Below, piece by piece: positions 12,615-25,131 of a stretch of DNA of 64,000 bases. The DNA is taken from contig JAVSML010024600.1 of the NCBI GenBank assembly GCA_038503035.1, positions 877,240 through 941,239 of the forward strand, in the 5' to 3' direction. A program made the position numbers and the translations under genes. How positions within the stretch are numbered: position 1 is the first letter of the stretch; each line of letters begins with the position of its first letter. The notes beneath the pieces were generated by a model that did no database searches, was not told the origin of the DNA, and saw only the letters and a program-made list of their open reading frames with translations. The stretch comes from Crocodylus rhombifer (lineage: Eukaryota; Chordata; Crocodylia; Crocodylidae).

Positions 12615-13575
12615 CTTCAGATCCACAGAAGTTTAGAGCTGGAAGGGAACTTGTGAGATCATTGGATGCAGCCCCCCGCTCTGGGTAGGAAAGACTGCTG
12701 GGGTCAAATCACCCCAGCAAGGTGTGCCCAGTCTCCTTTTGAAGATCTCCAGGACAAGTGCCTGCACCACCCCCGCTGGGAGTCTATTCCAGAGTCTGGT
12801 CATGTGAACTGTGAAGAAGTTTTTCCTTATATCCAGTCTTCTGGATATAACCAGGATATATAACCAGGTTATAACCTGGATATAACCTTCTTCTAGGAGT
12901 CTATGACCGTTGCTTCTGGTTTTCCCCTGGGGAGCTTCAGTGAATAGTTGTTCGCCTAACCCCTGATGCTCTCCCCTGATATATTTATAAGCCACCACCA
13001 ACTCCCCCCTCAAAGTCTTCTCTTTTCTAGGCTGAACAGTCCCACATCTGTCAGCCTTTCCTTGTATAGCTTGCTCTTCAGGCCTCTAATCATATGAGTG
13101 GATCTTCTCTGGACTTTCCCAAGCTTTTCCACATCCTTCTGGAAGTGTGGCATCCAGAACATGACGCGGTACACCAGCTGCAGCCTCACCAATACCAAGC
13201 ACAGCAGGAAAATAACTTCCTTAGTTTTGCTTGAGATGCATCAGTTGATACATGCCAGCATATCATTTGCTCTGCTAACTGTAGCATCACACTGGCAGCT
13301 CATATTCATTTTATGGTCAATTATGACCCCCAGGTCCCTTTCAGATGTGGTGCTAGCTAGCGTAGCACCACTGAGTCTGTAAGTTTGTTGCAGATTTCCC
13401 TCCCCAGATGGAGCACTTTACACTTCTCAGTGTTGAACTGCATCTGGTTCTGGTCTGCCCATCTAACTAATCTGTCTAGGTGTGCCCGGATCATTGGCCT
13501 ACCCTGATGCGTGGCCTCACTTTCCCACAGCTTAGTGTCATTGGCTAACTTTTGCCGGTGTGCTTTTCACCCCCG
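12615..13575 (-). mobile_element. CR1 LINE 3' fragment with small internal insertion
   Basis: The minus-strand CR1 tail is at the left (gagctggaagggaacttg near 12634). Frames encode RGELVVAYKYIRGEHQGLGE and RLDIRKNFFTV (12633-13013) and LQLVYRVMFWMPHFQKDVEK (13010-13198). Then, in another frame, the DTKL-type region is reached near 13540. Compared with other CR1 copies here, about 45 extra bases lie between the LLEEG and RLDIRKNFF motifs, made of repeated 'ggatataacc' units and containing a perfect 16-bp palindrome (12864-12879). Confidence 0.88.
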
Positions 13576-15041
13576 TAAATGGGCTGTACTATAATTTTCA
13601 ATTCAGTTGTGGTACAAAGTTAAAACTATGGGGAACAGAGATAAACTAATGTTGAAGCAACTAATGGTCTGGTGCTTAAATTTATGATATACTAAAAGTA
13701 ATGAGGCTCATACTAATAAAATAATAAGTCTTGTTAATGCTGTTCTTAAAAGCAGCAAGGTAGTATGAACTAATTCGTCTCACAACATTTGTGAAGCCAA
13801 GTAAAATTATTTCCATTCTACAAAGGTAAAACTGAGGTACATAGAGATTTTTTGTTTTAAAAAAATTACTGTTTCTGGCTCTTGGGTTTTTGCTCAGACC
13901 ACTGGTCACAGTATTCTCTAATCACATAATAATAAGCTGTGTGATAAACAGGTTTACATACTAGCCCATGATAGGACAAAGGGCTGGGGATGTGGTACAA
14001 GCAAATGAAGGACAACTTGACATTTTTTAATTTTTTGCGACTGGGCACTATAAACAGAAATGTGGGAACTGTTTGAATTTTAAACACAATAATACAACTG
14101 ACAATTTCATACATACGGTTTTTGTTTAAACAATCAGATACAAGGAGACTCTGTTTACTGAGCAGTGTAAGAAAAACATTGTCTACCTTTACAACTTGCT
14201 CTGCCACCATGTTCTGCTTGCCAAATGCATTCACAAGTATATGATTATCTTGCTGTCACAGAAATCGTGCCCATGAAAAACACAGGATAGTGAAATAACT
14301 GTTTTTTCTTCCTCAAAACTATTCAGCACACAGAACAAGTTAGTGTGTCTTCTTCTGTTCTGTGATGCTGTAAAAGTTTTGCTCTAAAAGATATTGGGGA
14401 AAGTGAAGCTTTCTACGTGAATGACATGAATTCTCCTAATATCGCAAAGTACTGGGTGCCCTCTTTTCAAAGTTTTTAAACAAGAAAATAAACTAGATGA
14501 CATAAAACAAAAATCTGTGAGACGGTGAGAGCTGGAAACAAAGGTCTGAAAGATTCAGAAAAACAGGAAGTCTCCATGAGCTGATTGTACACTGATAAAA
14601 AGGTACCACTGAAACTATGATAGATGAGGAAGTTGTTCCAGCTATCACAAAGCTTAGTAAACTTGAGTAAACCAATGAAATGTGGGAGTAAAGGAACAAC
14701 TACAATTAACATCTGTGACATTCTGGAGGACTCTTTATATGCAACAACCTATGACTTCCAGTTTGAACTACTTTTATGAACTACTGTGTACTGCCTCATG
14801 CTGCTTGAGCTAAGGAGCAGAGAAGTAGCAGCTACATATCTTTTCTTGAAAGAGGCAGTCATTATGGTGTATTAACTAGACAACAAGCTTGGCTCAGACA
14901 GATCAATGAAGGGGCTGAAGTCTGAGGGAAGCCAGTTTTCTCCAATTTGTCTGCAGAAGTTTAGAGTTGGAAAAGTGGAATTTGCCTAACAACAGAACAA
15001 AGAAGCCAGGCATTGATGATAGGACTTACAAACTCTAAGGC
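13576..15041. other. AT-rich intronic sequence, no feature recognised
   Basis: Only short chance ORFs. No exon or known repeat seen. Confidence 0.45.
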
Positions 15042-15350
15042 AGTCATTCTCAACTAGGTTGTCATGGCTCTCTGGGGTGCTACAGCAAGGGTGCTACAGC
15101 ACGCTACAGCATGCCATGCAATGTTCTAACTGTTGGGTGCGCAAATATGATTCAGAGATTTCAAATAGGAATTCGTGGTGATAAAAACTTTCTGACGTGT
15201 TGTGGTCTTTCTGAGTTCTCTGCAACAGAAGAATTGCTCTATTATATTCCTGTGGTCAAAAAAAAGGGTAAAAACTAAGCTGGCATTTTCCAAGGGTTCC
15301 TCTGAATCTAACAAGGGGTGCCTTGAGTCTAAAAAAGCTGAGAACCAACA
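15042..15350. mobile_element. hAT MITE with perfect 8-bp target duplication
   Basis: Begins CAGTCATTCTCAAC and ends with the inverted form GCTGAGAACCAACA. It is flanked by ctctaagg at 15034-15041 and again at 15351-15358. The 8-bp duplication and CAG...-type termini identify the hAT superfamily. The interior (aagaattgctct, a 'ccttgagtct' stretch) is shared with elements at 27388, 51890 and 53908. It has no coding capacity. Confidence 0.85.
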
Positions 15351-15358
15351 CTCTAAGG

Positions 15359-16195
15359 GAATGAAAGGAAGGGCGTACACTGAGCGTGAAAGGAATCTTT
15401 GAGCAAAGGAGAGGGATACACTTGCAAAGCACTGGGGAGAAGAAACCTTGAACCATGGATCAGTCAAAGTTAAGGAAGATGATCTGCAGAAGAAAAACCC
15501 TAGAAGGAATGGGGTATTCTGACCCAAGCAAAGTTCAAAAGTAGTAAGAGACTGAAGAAGAAAAGTGAGTGTTGTTTTTCTCTGGATATCTTTTGAGTAA
15601 CTGGATCAGAAAACTTTGCAAAGCTTATTTCTGTCTGTTGCTTCACCTAGCACATGTCCCCAAAGAGTTAAATGGTAATCCCAGAGCACTAGAAGGAATA
15701 ACTCAACAAGGGTGTATTTAAGCCATTCAGGAGAGTGGGATGCCAGAGTTTATTGGTCCTGGTGACTAGAGCCACTGGACCACATGGACCCATTCCACAA
15801 AGGGCAGACAGGGAGCATGATCCCAGCAATTGTGCTAGAGGAGCTAAGCAAAAAGTTAGTGGTAGGATTTACTGAATGCAAGGGAAATTTAAGAGCACAC
15901 AAGTCGTCTGTATTAGGGACTTTTCTGTGTTAGGTACTCAAACACAGCAACTTGCTGATGGTGCTGAAAAGGAGACTCTAATGGGACTAACAATATCCAC
16001 AGCCTGATAACAGTTTTTCTCTGTCTAGATAGAGGAAAAGTCCTGCCCATAAATGATGGATATGCCATTACAAATAAAATTACAAAATTAAAAAAAAACT
16101 TAAGATCAGGTATGGCTACAAAAATCAAACCTATGTAATACCAGTTGTGCTCCACCGAATAAACAGATTACAAAGGCCAAAATGAAGTTGTCAGA
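15359..16195. other. Intronic sequence, no feature recognised
   Basis: No recognised exon or repeat. Confidence 0.4.
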
Positions 16196-17660
16196 ATTGC
16201 AGGCTTACCTCTTCAGCGCTTGGGTTGAGTCCCAGGATTGAGGGTCTGCTGTTTGATTGGTGGAGCCCACCCACCAATCCGGAGGCAGCAAAAGAGAAGC
16301 AATGCCCTGCCCTTTTCCAAAGGGAGGGGGCAAGGAGCAGCTGAACATGAATCAGACCTGCACCAGCCAGGTCTGGAGAACTTTGGGGGTGGAGCCCCTG
16401 AAAAGTATAAAAGGGGCATGTGCTCAGCACTCTAGGGGAGATGAGGAGAGACAGCAAGGAGAGAGGAGCTCCAAAGACAGCCATCCTTGGGACCCTGCTT
16501 GAGCTTCAGCGGTGCACAAATTGGCTCATGGGGATCAGGCTCTAGAAGCTACTCAAGGAGGCTTGAGCCTGCAAACCCAGCAAGCAGCTGGGCAGTCAGG
16601 GTGCAGATCAGCACACACAGAGCTGGCCCTGGGAGCAGCTCGAGGCTGCTCACATACCACCTGGTGCGCAGGTCAACGCATGGAAAACCGCCATGGAAGC
16701 AGCTTGTGGCTGCTCATGTTAGCCCCAGCCTTTAGGCTGGGTGACCGAAGCCTCTCAGTGTGGCTCCACTTTTAACTAAAAGAGCCCCAGTGCCCAGAGC
16801 AGGGCCTGAGAAAGGGGAGAACCCCCGGTGTGAGACCAGGGAGTCGGAGCCTGCAAGGGCTTTGTTCCCGTGAGAGAGAGAAACCCCTGGGTGCCTAGTG
16901 CAGAGCACCAGGCCATCGAGGGGAGCCAAAGATGCCGCTGGGGAGAGGCTCCTGCGGGATCAGCCACCAGGGGATGAGCCTTGACTTCTCCAGAGAGGAA
17001 GCATGAGTTACTGGTGAAGCGGGTCCCGCAAGGGAGGCAGACATGGGTGAAGAGGGTCTGCCACCTCCACCCTCCATTGTGGGAAGGTCATGTCCACGTC
17101 CCAGGGCCCTAAAGGGGAGGGGCTTCAAGGAAACCCCTCAGGGAGGTGTAGCGTGCACTCCCTATTTTGAGGTTGCTGTGATAAAGGCTATATAGCTAGA
17201 GGTATTCTTTAAGGGGGTTTATATGGTTTATGTGTTTTAATGTCTCAGTGTGTATACTGGTATTGTTATTTGTAAAGGTTTAAAGAAATATCATGGTTAA
17301 GTGACTTGGGTTATATAGGTTAATACCCCTACGTGTTAATTGTGTTGTATAGGTTGTAAGTTATTTGGTTTGTACTTGGTATTATATGAGAATTGTGGAA
17401 TATTACACATTGCATTATACGTTAAGCCCTGTAAATATTCTATGTTTTATATTAAACATCTGTATTTATTCTTGTGATAAATTGTACTTAGTTAAGTATT
17501 TGATTTTGGCCTAGCTCTATAGAGAGGGGAGGAAGCTGCTCTAGTAGCTGACCCTTTCCTCAGCACCCTGCCTGACAGCCACCACTGTCATTGGAGCACA
17601 GGGCACACCCCCCAGGTGTACCCAGGCCACACAGGCAAAGGATTCTCAATTGCATCTGAT
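16196..17660 (+). mobile_element. LTR-like block, plus orientation
   Basis: A moderately GC-rich block with a TATA box (agtataaaagggg, 16405-16417), a long GC-rich transcribed-like section, then a T/A-rich section with an ATTAAA signal near 17451 and a GC-rich end. The layout resembles an LTR with an unusually long distance from TATA to poly(A) signal (about 1 kb). No gag/pol/env remains are seen. Ends are approximate; it could instead be part of a non-coding retroelement. Confidence 0.35.
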
Positions 17661-18136
17661 GGTAAAAACTTCTGGAGACTAGCTGAATTCAAAGTCTGAC
17701 CATCTTTAGGAAAAACTGCAAGTCCTTCCTAGCTGATAGAGCTTCTCCACAGTAACCAACATGATATTTATAACACCAAACAACTATGACATCCAAAGGC
17801 AAGGCAGCTTCACTGCAAATAACTATTTTGTGCGGAAGGAAGACAGCTGGATTACATAGTTAGAGGTGGCAGTACAAACCCTTCAGTGAAAGAAAGCAAC
17901 GGTTTCCCTCTAAGGCTGAATCCAAAAATGCAAGCACATTAGATTTGTGGCACTGCAAACCTCTTTGTGATGCCATAAACCACAGGCCTGGCATGTTAAA
18001 ACATACCCCAGGCTGTAAATTTGCAATGCAGGGGCAAAATTTGCTACCAAGAAATCCTGGTAGCAAAAAAACAATGCTGTGGAAAAAAGCAACATGGTGC
18101 ACATGACAGGAGCATGCATCAGCAGACATGGAGGCT
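17661..18136. other. Intronic sequence, possibly repeat-derived
   Basis: No clear family. It leads into the palindrome-bearing repeat to the right. Confidence 0.35.
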
Positions 18137-18390
18137 CAGTCTATTTAGAGACGGTCTAGCTGCTGGCCAGAGCATCTCTCCTCCTCTAGTTCCACCCTAG
18201 CTCCTCCAGCATGCCCAGAGCTTGGAGCTGGGAAACAGCAGTTTCCCCAAAGTGGGACATTTTGCCCTACACCAAAGCACATATGCAGGGGTGTGCACAG
18301 CAGCAAAAAAGCAGCGGCACAAATTTGTGCTACTACATTTGCCACTGCAAGTGCACACCCCTGCATATGGGAATGCACCCTAATTGGTTT
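18137..18390. repeat. Repeat copy with perfect 18-bp inverted arms
   Basis: The left part resembles 32110-32400 (stretches such as attttgcccnacnccaaag and a run of 'gcacaaattt'-like words). Two perfect 18-bp arms, atatgcaggggtgtgcac at 18281-18298 and its reverse complement at 18351-18368, enclose a 52-bp loop. It is probably one end of a MITE-like family. Confidence 0.6.
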
Positions 18391-20407
18391 TTATGGAGTA
18401 CAAAGACCTGAAGAGAAAAATCTTGTCCCTTTCACCAGGCAGCATGTTCCTCTAGCAGAGGATTAGCCAACCTCTGGCATGCCACAAGTGGCATAGACAG
18501 CCTCTGTATGTAGCATGTGACAGACTGAGGAGGTGCCAGGTAAGACACTAGCAAGTAGAGCAGGAGGCAGAAGACAGACCAGTAGATTGGGCAGGGAGCA
18601 CAGGGCAGAAGGCAAAGAGAAGATTATGGAGAGTACCTAGATGACCCAACTTAACCTATAGCACACATAACTTTAAGAGACTAGCAAAGATAGTGTCCAT
18701 ATGCTTTGTATGAAAAGTGCAACAAAACAACTGTCAATTTTTACTTTTAAGTCACTTAAAATGGTTGACTAAAGAAAGGAAAATTGTTAATGATGCCATC
18801 TGTCCTTCTTTCAGGTGCATGAAATCACCAATGCCTTCTGATACTTAACAGAAGTTTTTAATCAAAAAGGTCATCTGAATTATATTAGATACTTTTCTAG
18901 ATTCTCGTGCAGCCACTTTTGTTCCTCTCATCCACATTACACCAAACTGCTTGAAGAAATATTTAATATTCATGGTAGATCAGTATCAGAGACAAAATGG
19001 CTTCTAACCATGTAAACTAAATTTTCTGCAAATGCAAGGTGCTACTATGAACTGAGATAAGCACTTTGTAGTTAGAACAATACCTCTTGTATCTATTACT
19101 TTACTGAATAAAATTCCTTTCATTTAAGATTAGTCACTATAGCTATAAAAAAAATCAGGTCCAAGAATTAAGGCAAGCTGAACAACACAGAAGTATATTT
19201 GTTTGGTTTAACATGTTTCAAATATTCTTGAGAGAATTTTCTTGAAAAGCTCTATTTGAAGCACTTATATTGATTTATGCAAATCCATGCAAATAAGAAT
19301 GGCTATATTTCAGGATCAAAGTGGGCTTCAGTCTGAGGTCTGGGAAAGAAACTATTGAAAAGCATGCACAATATTCTTGTTCACAATGTTAACAATAACC
19401 AAGAGTAAAAATATACCTGAAAGAGCAAACGGAGTCTGATTCTTTTCCCATTGCTTGGGTAGATACAAATGCAACTTGACTAATTTCAGTGGAATTTGCT
19501 ACTGATTTACAATTATATCAGTGCAAAACCAATGAGGCACAATACATTCAGAAATAATTAGAAGGTAGTACCCTTTTCCTACCAGGATGGGGGAAAAAAC
19601 CTATATTAAATCAATGTTACTGAAAATTAAAATGAAAACAATCTCAGAAAACTGATCTCACATTCTTTCCATCTGCATTAAAAATAATTCTTAAGCTTTA
19701 TGTATGAAAGGAAAATGTAAACTTAGGAGGCTGGTCACGTTCACATCTACAGTCTATGTGATTACATTGTATTTCCTGTAAAATTAGAGTTGGCCTCAAA
19801 TCCAAACACTCTTGAAATCTTTTGGTCCAGACCTTTCATTTGAATTTCAGATCACACAGAGTGAAACCCAAAGTGAACATGGAATGAAAATTCGTGAGAA
19901 CAGGTTCATGAGTCCTGAAGTTATCCCACTTCTAAACCAGTCCCTAACTTTCAAAAGTGAGATTCTTCTCTCACTCCTCCATCTTTCATTTAAACCAATC
20001 CAAACTCCCCAAACATCCCTTTTTTACTTGCCTTCAAGTTTTCACAACAGGAAGTCAATTTTTCAACAATTCTGAGTGTTTCAGGAAGCCACATAACAAA
20101 ACAAGCTTTGAGAAAGCTCCTAGTTCAAGTCCTAACCCAACTGTAGAGACAGTGATGATTCAGAGAGAGATACTGGGTTTTTTTCTGTTTAAAAATCCCA
20201 AATTCTCTGATTAAACCCCCCAAAATCCATGTTTTCCATAATTAAAATGAAACACCACTATATCTATATGTATATATGTATGTGTATGTGTATGTATGTA
20301 TGTATCGGTTGAACATAATGTTTCATTGATATTTCTACCATGTTAAAGCAATTTGGAGACCTATCAGTGCTTCAATAATTAATATTAAAATTAATTTTCT
20401 GGTGTCA
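18391..20407. other. AT-rich intronic sequence with one microsatellite
   Basis: No exon recognised. A TA/TG microsatellite (tatgtatgtg units) lies at about 20260-20306, and the rest is unassigned. Confidence 0.45.
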
Positions 20408-20848
20408 AAAGTGGATTGGCCAAGTTCACTGATGACACCAAACTTTGGGGAAGAGTATCCACACTTCAGGATAGGCTGGTGATGCAGGCCGACCTTGATA
20501 GGATTGCAAGCTGGGAGGACTAAAACCTGGTGACATTCAATATGGAGACATGCAAGGTGCTCCACCTCAGGGGAAAAAAACCCCACATCACACTTATATA
20601 GGCTCAGCAATGCTACACTCGCTAGCACCACGACCGAAAGAGACTTGGGGGACATGATTGAACACAAGATGAACATGAGCCACCAGTGTGATACCACAGC
20701 CGACAAAGTGAACAAAACTCCGGCTTGCATCTACCGATGCGTCTAAAGCAAGATCCAGCATGTCATCCTCCTGTTGTACTTGGCCTTGGTGAGGCCGCAG
20801 CTGGAGTACTGCATCCAATTCTGGGCTCCACAATTCAGGAAGGACACT
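20408..20848 (+). mobile_element. Older CR1, left part, split by a younger CR1
   Basis: The plus-strand CR1 region begins at the FTDDTKLWG-type RT motif near 20430 and reaches LVRPQLEYCIQFWAPQFRKD (20784-20848), where it stops abruptly. The next expected residues of this copy resume at 21985. It shares subfamily signatures with 2345-5260. Confidence 0.9.
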
Positions 20849-21984
20849 GTCTCTCACCCTGTCCTCATCAAAAAGCTGGGAGACTGTGGTGTCAATGCCC
20901 ACACGGTCAAATGGGTCGCCAACTGGTTAGAGGGCCGCACCCAGAGGGTGGTAGTGGATGGGTTCTTCTCGACCTGGAAGGACGTGGGCAGTGGGGTTCC
21001 GCAGGGCTCGGTCCTCGGGCCCGCACTGTTCAACATCTTCATCAGTGACTTGGATGAGGGGGTAGAAAGCACCCTGTTCAAGTTTGCTGATGACACTAAG
21101 ATGTGGGGGGATGTGGGTGCACTAGAAGGGTGCAATAGGCTACAAGCTGACCTTGACAGGTTGCAACGGTGGGCGGATGAGAATAGGATGGGGTTTAACA
21201 CTGATAAGTGCAAGGTGTTGCACATGGGGAGGAAGAACCGGCACCACACTTACAGGTTAGGGAACTCCTCTCTTGCCAGCACGGAGACGGAAAAGGATCT
21301 TGGAGTCGTCATTGACTCCACGATGAACATGGGCCGGCAGTGTGGGGAGGCAGTCAAGAAGGCCAACCGTACCCTGTCATGCATCCACAGATGCATCTCG
21401 AGCAGGTCCAGGGAGGTGATCCTCCCCCTCTATGCGGCACTGGTCAGGCCGCAGCTGGAGTACTGCGTCCAGTTCTGGGCGCCACACTTCAAGAGGGACG
21501 TGGACGATATGGAAAGAGTCCAGAGGAGGGCCACTCGTATGATCAGGGGTCAGCAGGGCAGGCCTTATGAGGAGAGGCTACGGGACCTGAACCTGTTTAG
21601 CCTCCACAAGAGAAGGTTAAGGGGGGACCTTGTGGCCTGCTACAAACTGGTCAGGGGGGATCAGCAGGTATTGGGGGAGTCCCTGTTCCCCCGTGCGCTG
21701 CCAGGAGTGACCAGGAATAACGGTCACAAGCTGGCGGAGGGTAAGTTTAGATTAGATATTAGGAGGCGCTACTTCACAGTCAGGGCGGCTAGGGCCTGGA
21801 ACCGGCTTCCAGGGGAAGTGGTGCAGGCTCCTAGCCTGGGGATTTTTAAAAGGAAGTTAGATGAGCGCCTTGCCGGGGTCATCTGACCCCGGTGCTCTTT
21901 CCTGCCAAGGCAGGGGGTCAGACTAGATGATCTACCTAGGTCCCTTCCGACTCTAGCTACTATGATACTATGATACTATGATAC
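20849..21984 (+). mobile_element. Younger CR1 insertion, ORF2 C-terminal half intact
   Basis: 5'-truncated CR1 starting inside RT motif A (DTVSHPVLIKKLG). It then has [16 protein letters not shown] (motif B region, about 21000), FADDTKMWG (intact catalytic box, about 21090), MGFNTDKCKVLHMGRKN and VQRRATRMIRGQ. The frame ends with LAGVI and TGA at 21884-21886. The last 80 bp is a 3' UTR with the ggtcccttccgactct signature and an actatgat-type octamer microsatellite (about 21957-21984). The frame is uninterrupted, so this is the youngest CR1 here. It lacks the endonuclease and the N-terminal RT, so it cannot move by itself. Confidence 0.93.
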
Positions 21985-22440
21985 TACTATGGAGAAGCTT
22001 GAAAGTCCAGAGGAGAGCCACACACATGATCAGAGGGGCAAGAGAACAGGCCTTATGAAGAGAGGCTACGAGCCATGGGACTCTTCAGCCTGGAGAAACA
22101 CAGGCTCAGGGGTGACTTGATGGCACCCTATAAGTACATCAGGGGTGTGTATCAGGATCTGGGAGAACACCTGTTTACCAGGGCACCCCAAGGAATGACA
22201 GGGTCCAATGGTCACAAACTCCTACAAGACCGTTTTAGGCTGAACATAAGGAAACACTTCTTTACTGTTCAAGCCCCCAAAGCCTGGAACAGACTCCCTC
22301 CAGATGTTGTACAACCACCTTTAAGAAGCATTTGGATGCTTATCTTGATGGGATCTTTTGACCCTAGCTAACGTCCTGCCCTTTGGGCAGGGGGCTAGAC
22401 TCGATGATTTTACAGTGTCCCTTCCAGCCCTAATGTCTAT
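21985..22440 (+). mobile_element. Older CR1, right part after the nested insertion
   Basis: Continues the copy at 20408-20848. It starts with a tatggagaagcttg remnant, then ERGYEPWDSSAWRNTG-type sequence in shifted frame. From 22075 the frame reads MGLFSLEKHRLRGDLMAPYKYI through FRLNIRKHFFTVQAPKAWNR. The tail (cccttccagccctaatgtct) ends near 22440 and matches the tail type of 2345-5260. Confidence 0.9.
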
Positions 22441-22479
22441 GAAATCTATTAAAATAAAATAAATTCGAAATACCTACAA

Positions 22480-23500
22480 ATTTTGGTATTTGATTTTTTT
22501 ATTCTGGAAAATCAGAACACCCCCTGCCCCCTTCACTCACCAGGACATGGGTCCAGCTGTCTTCCCCCACCCGACTTTGTGGTGCTGAACATGCCTGATA
22601 TGTTAGTGCCTTGCCCCTGCCCATGCCATTGCTCCTCACTCCAAAGACAGCCCCTGGCCCTGCCAGTGCCCCTCACTCCCAACCCACAGCCCCCTGGCCC
22701 TGCCAGTGCCCCTCACTTCCAAGACACCCCTTGCCCTGCCAATGCCCCTCACTCCCAACCCCCAGCCCACTGGCCCTGCTGGTACCCCTCACTCCCAGCC
22801 CACAGCCCCCTGGCTCTGCCACTACTGCTCACTCCTGACCTGCCGATCCCCACCCTCATGGCTTCCATTAGGAAGTGGGTGGGTGTGTGGGCACAGGTGA
22901 CGCATGAGGAGTGGTGGGGCACAGGTGATGTGTCAAGGGGCACATGTCCCCCCAGATTTCTGCACCCACAGTGGGGTACGGGGCATAGGGCTGCAGCTGG
23001 GCTGGAGCAGCTCTGGGCAGGAGTCACCTCCACGGCACAGCAGGTGGGACCCAGCATGGGAGGGGGCGCTGTGTCCCCATGGACACATGGCAGTGCTGCT
23101 GCCAAGGTGAGGCATGGCAGCAGCACTGCGGAGTTAAGGGAAGGCACAAGGTGCCTCTCCTCAGCAGCCATGGTGGCGTGGCACTCCCTCCTGTACCAGG
23201 TCCTGCCATTGAGGGAGCTCCTGCCTGGAGCTGGTCCAGCCCAGCTATAGCCCCATGCCCTGCTGTGGCCACAGATCTGGGGGGGTCATGTGCCACCCTG
23301 CCACATCACCTGAGCCTCCCCCAACCCCACCCCAGACGCATTGCCTGTACCCCCTTCCCACACATATTACCTATGCCCACCCCCCTATAGACTTACCTGG
23401 AGGGAGCTGCCAGACCTGGTCTCCATTACCCTGCCGGGCTGTCACATGCATGTGATTTTTCTCCTTTAAAGGAGAAAATCCACATTTTTCCACAGCAAAC
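22480..23500. repeat. GC-rich element with minisatellite
   Basis: C-rich sequence holding about five diverged units of roughly 40 bp (22655-22850; core ctgccagtgcccctcactcc), then CpG-poor GC-rich DNA, and an end with ctcctttaaaggagaaaatc near 23461. The unit and the end motif recur inside the hAT elements at 40397-40740 and 44953-45896 (inverted there), so this is probably a diverged relative. Its open frames are composition artefacts. Confidence 0.55.
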
Positions 23501-25131
23501 AGACAGCCCCGATCCCTGGTGATGAAGTACTGATAACACCAAGAGTAGCACAACAGACTCTGTTACCAACTGTTTTACAAATCCCAGTAGTCTTGATAGT
23601 CTTAGTCTAGAATTCAGATTTTTATCTGAAACACACTAAGGCCAGATCTGAACATTTCCAACTTCATTTAATCTTTGCTTTATATCACAAGAGTCCCACT
23701 TACTTCATTTGGAGCAGGACTGATTTCCATATTTAAGCCCAATAAAACTAGAAAAATATTGCCAACCTCTCTCTCATCTCTATACTTGTAGGTACATATT
23801 CAGTTTTCACAGAGCAGCCAAGAAGTAAAGCACCATAATATGAAGACTGAGCCAGTAATGGCCAAAAGCGTTTCCTTAATTAATTCAGTTTTAATTTGTT
23901 TACCTGAAATGAAAATGTTAGTTCAGCCAGGAATTTGATTCAGTGGTTACTGTTATCATTTTCAATTAACCACAAAAGTTACAAACAAAAAGGCTTATGG
24001 CCAAATTTGAAGCTGTTTACCATAGCACTATCAATAATTCTTCCCACTTTCAGATATTGTTTTCAGGTTATTCTAACTCTGTCAATTTTATTTTATTTGA
24101 GCTAAATTTTTCCTCCTGAGCATGCCTGAGCCTCTCACACATACTATCTGCCCCATTCTCACAGAGTGATGGGGCATGCTCCAGCTCAGGGCATCTGTGA
24201 GACTTCTCTTAACAGATGTTCCTAGACACTGTAAGGGAAGAGGGGCAGGAGACAATTCAATCTGGATGGGCCCCACATACATAATCTTTCCCTTCCTCTG
24301 TCACTGTAGCTACTGGGAAAGAACTGAGATCAGGGAGCCTGTCTCTTCCCTACTCACAATGATTCCCTTACTGGCATGCAGCAGAAGGAAAGAGCTATCC
24401 GCTTCAAATGTAGACAGGACAAAAGCTGGACTAGGGGTTTCAGGAAAAAAACTGGAAATGGCTAGGAAGGAGCATGGTGGTAGAGATGATGTAGGAAAAT
24501 GGGAACAAATTAGGAATAACAGACTAGGTAGGAGTCCAAAGAGGAAGACAATGACTGGCTAGGCAGGACACTGGAACTGGGAAAGAAGTCTGATGAGTGA
24601 AGAATGAACACGGATAAGCAGGGACAGTAACTTTAGTTCATGACCCAGAATTAGAAAAGAGAACAGACTTAGGAAGACTCCCTTGGAATGCTTTGGGCAG
24701 AAGAGGTCAGACAAATCAATGCCTCAAGAGCATAATCCTTTCCTGCACCTGGAATATCCCATGGCTCCGCATTCCTTTTCTATCAACAAGTACCAGTTCA
24801 TAGGCCTCATCCTCCTGTATGTCCATCCGTATACAAGATATCAATCTATTTTTGTAATCAGTGACAACTTTAGCACAAATAACAGAAGCACTGTAGTAAA
24901 TCTAAAGAGTTTCAGACCAACTATGCTTATGGGGACATCAACATGATGCTACATGATGGAATGTTTCACTAGCTTGCTTTTTAAAAAGGTGAAGGAATTT
25001 AACATATAAAAACCACAAAGGCAAAGGCAAGGACCCAGAAGTTAGGAAATGACAGAATTCAAGTTCCTTTTTCAAGTGTAATTCTTCCCCCTGTCATGTA
25101 TGCATTTTCATATTACCTTTAACTATATGAC
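23501..25131. other. AT-rich intronic sequence, no feature recognised
   Basis: A short stretch starting 'ggccagatctgaacatt' near 23641 may be a fragment of an old palindromic amniote repeat. Otherwise nothing is recognised. Confidence 0.4.

Noticed and set aside
22483..23250. 255-codon plus frame rich in Pro and Leu
   Set aside because: Produced by a C-rich minisatellite. The peptide is repetitive and other frames are equally open.
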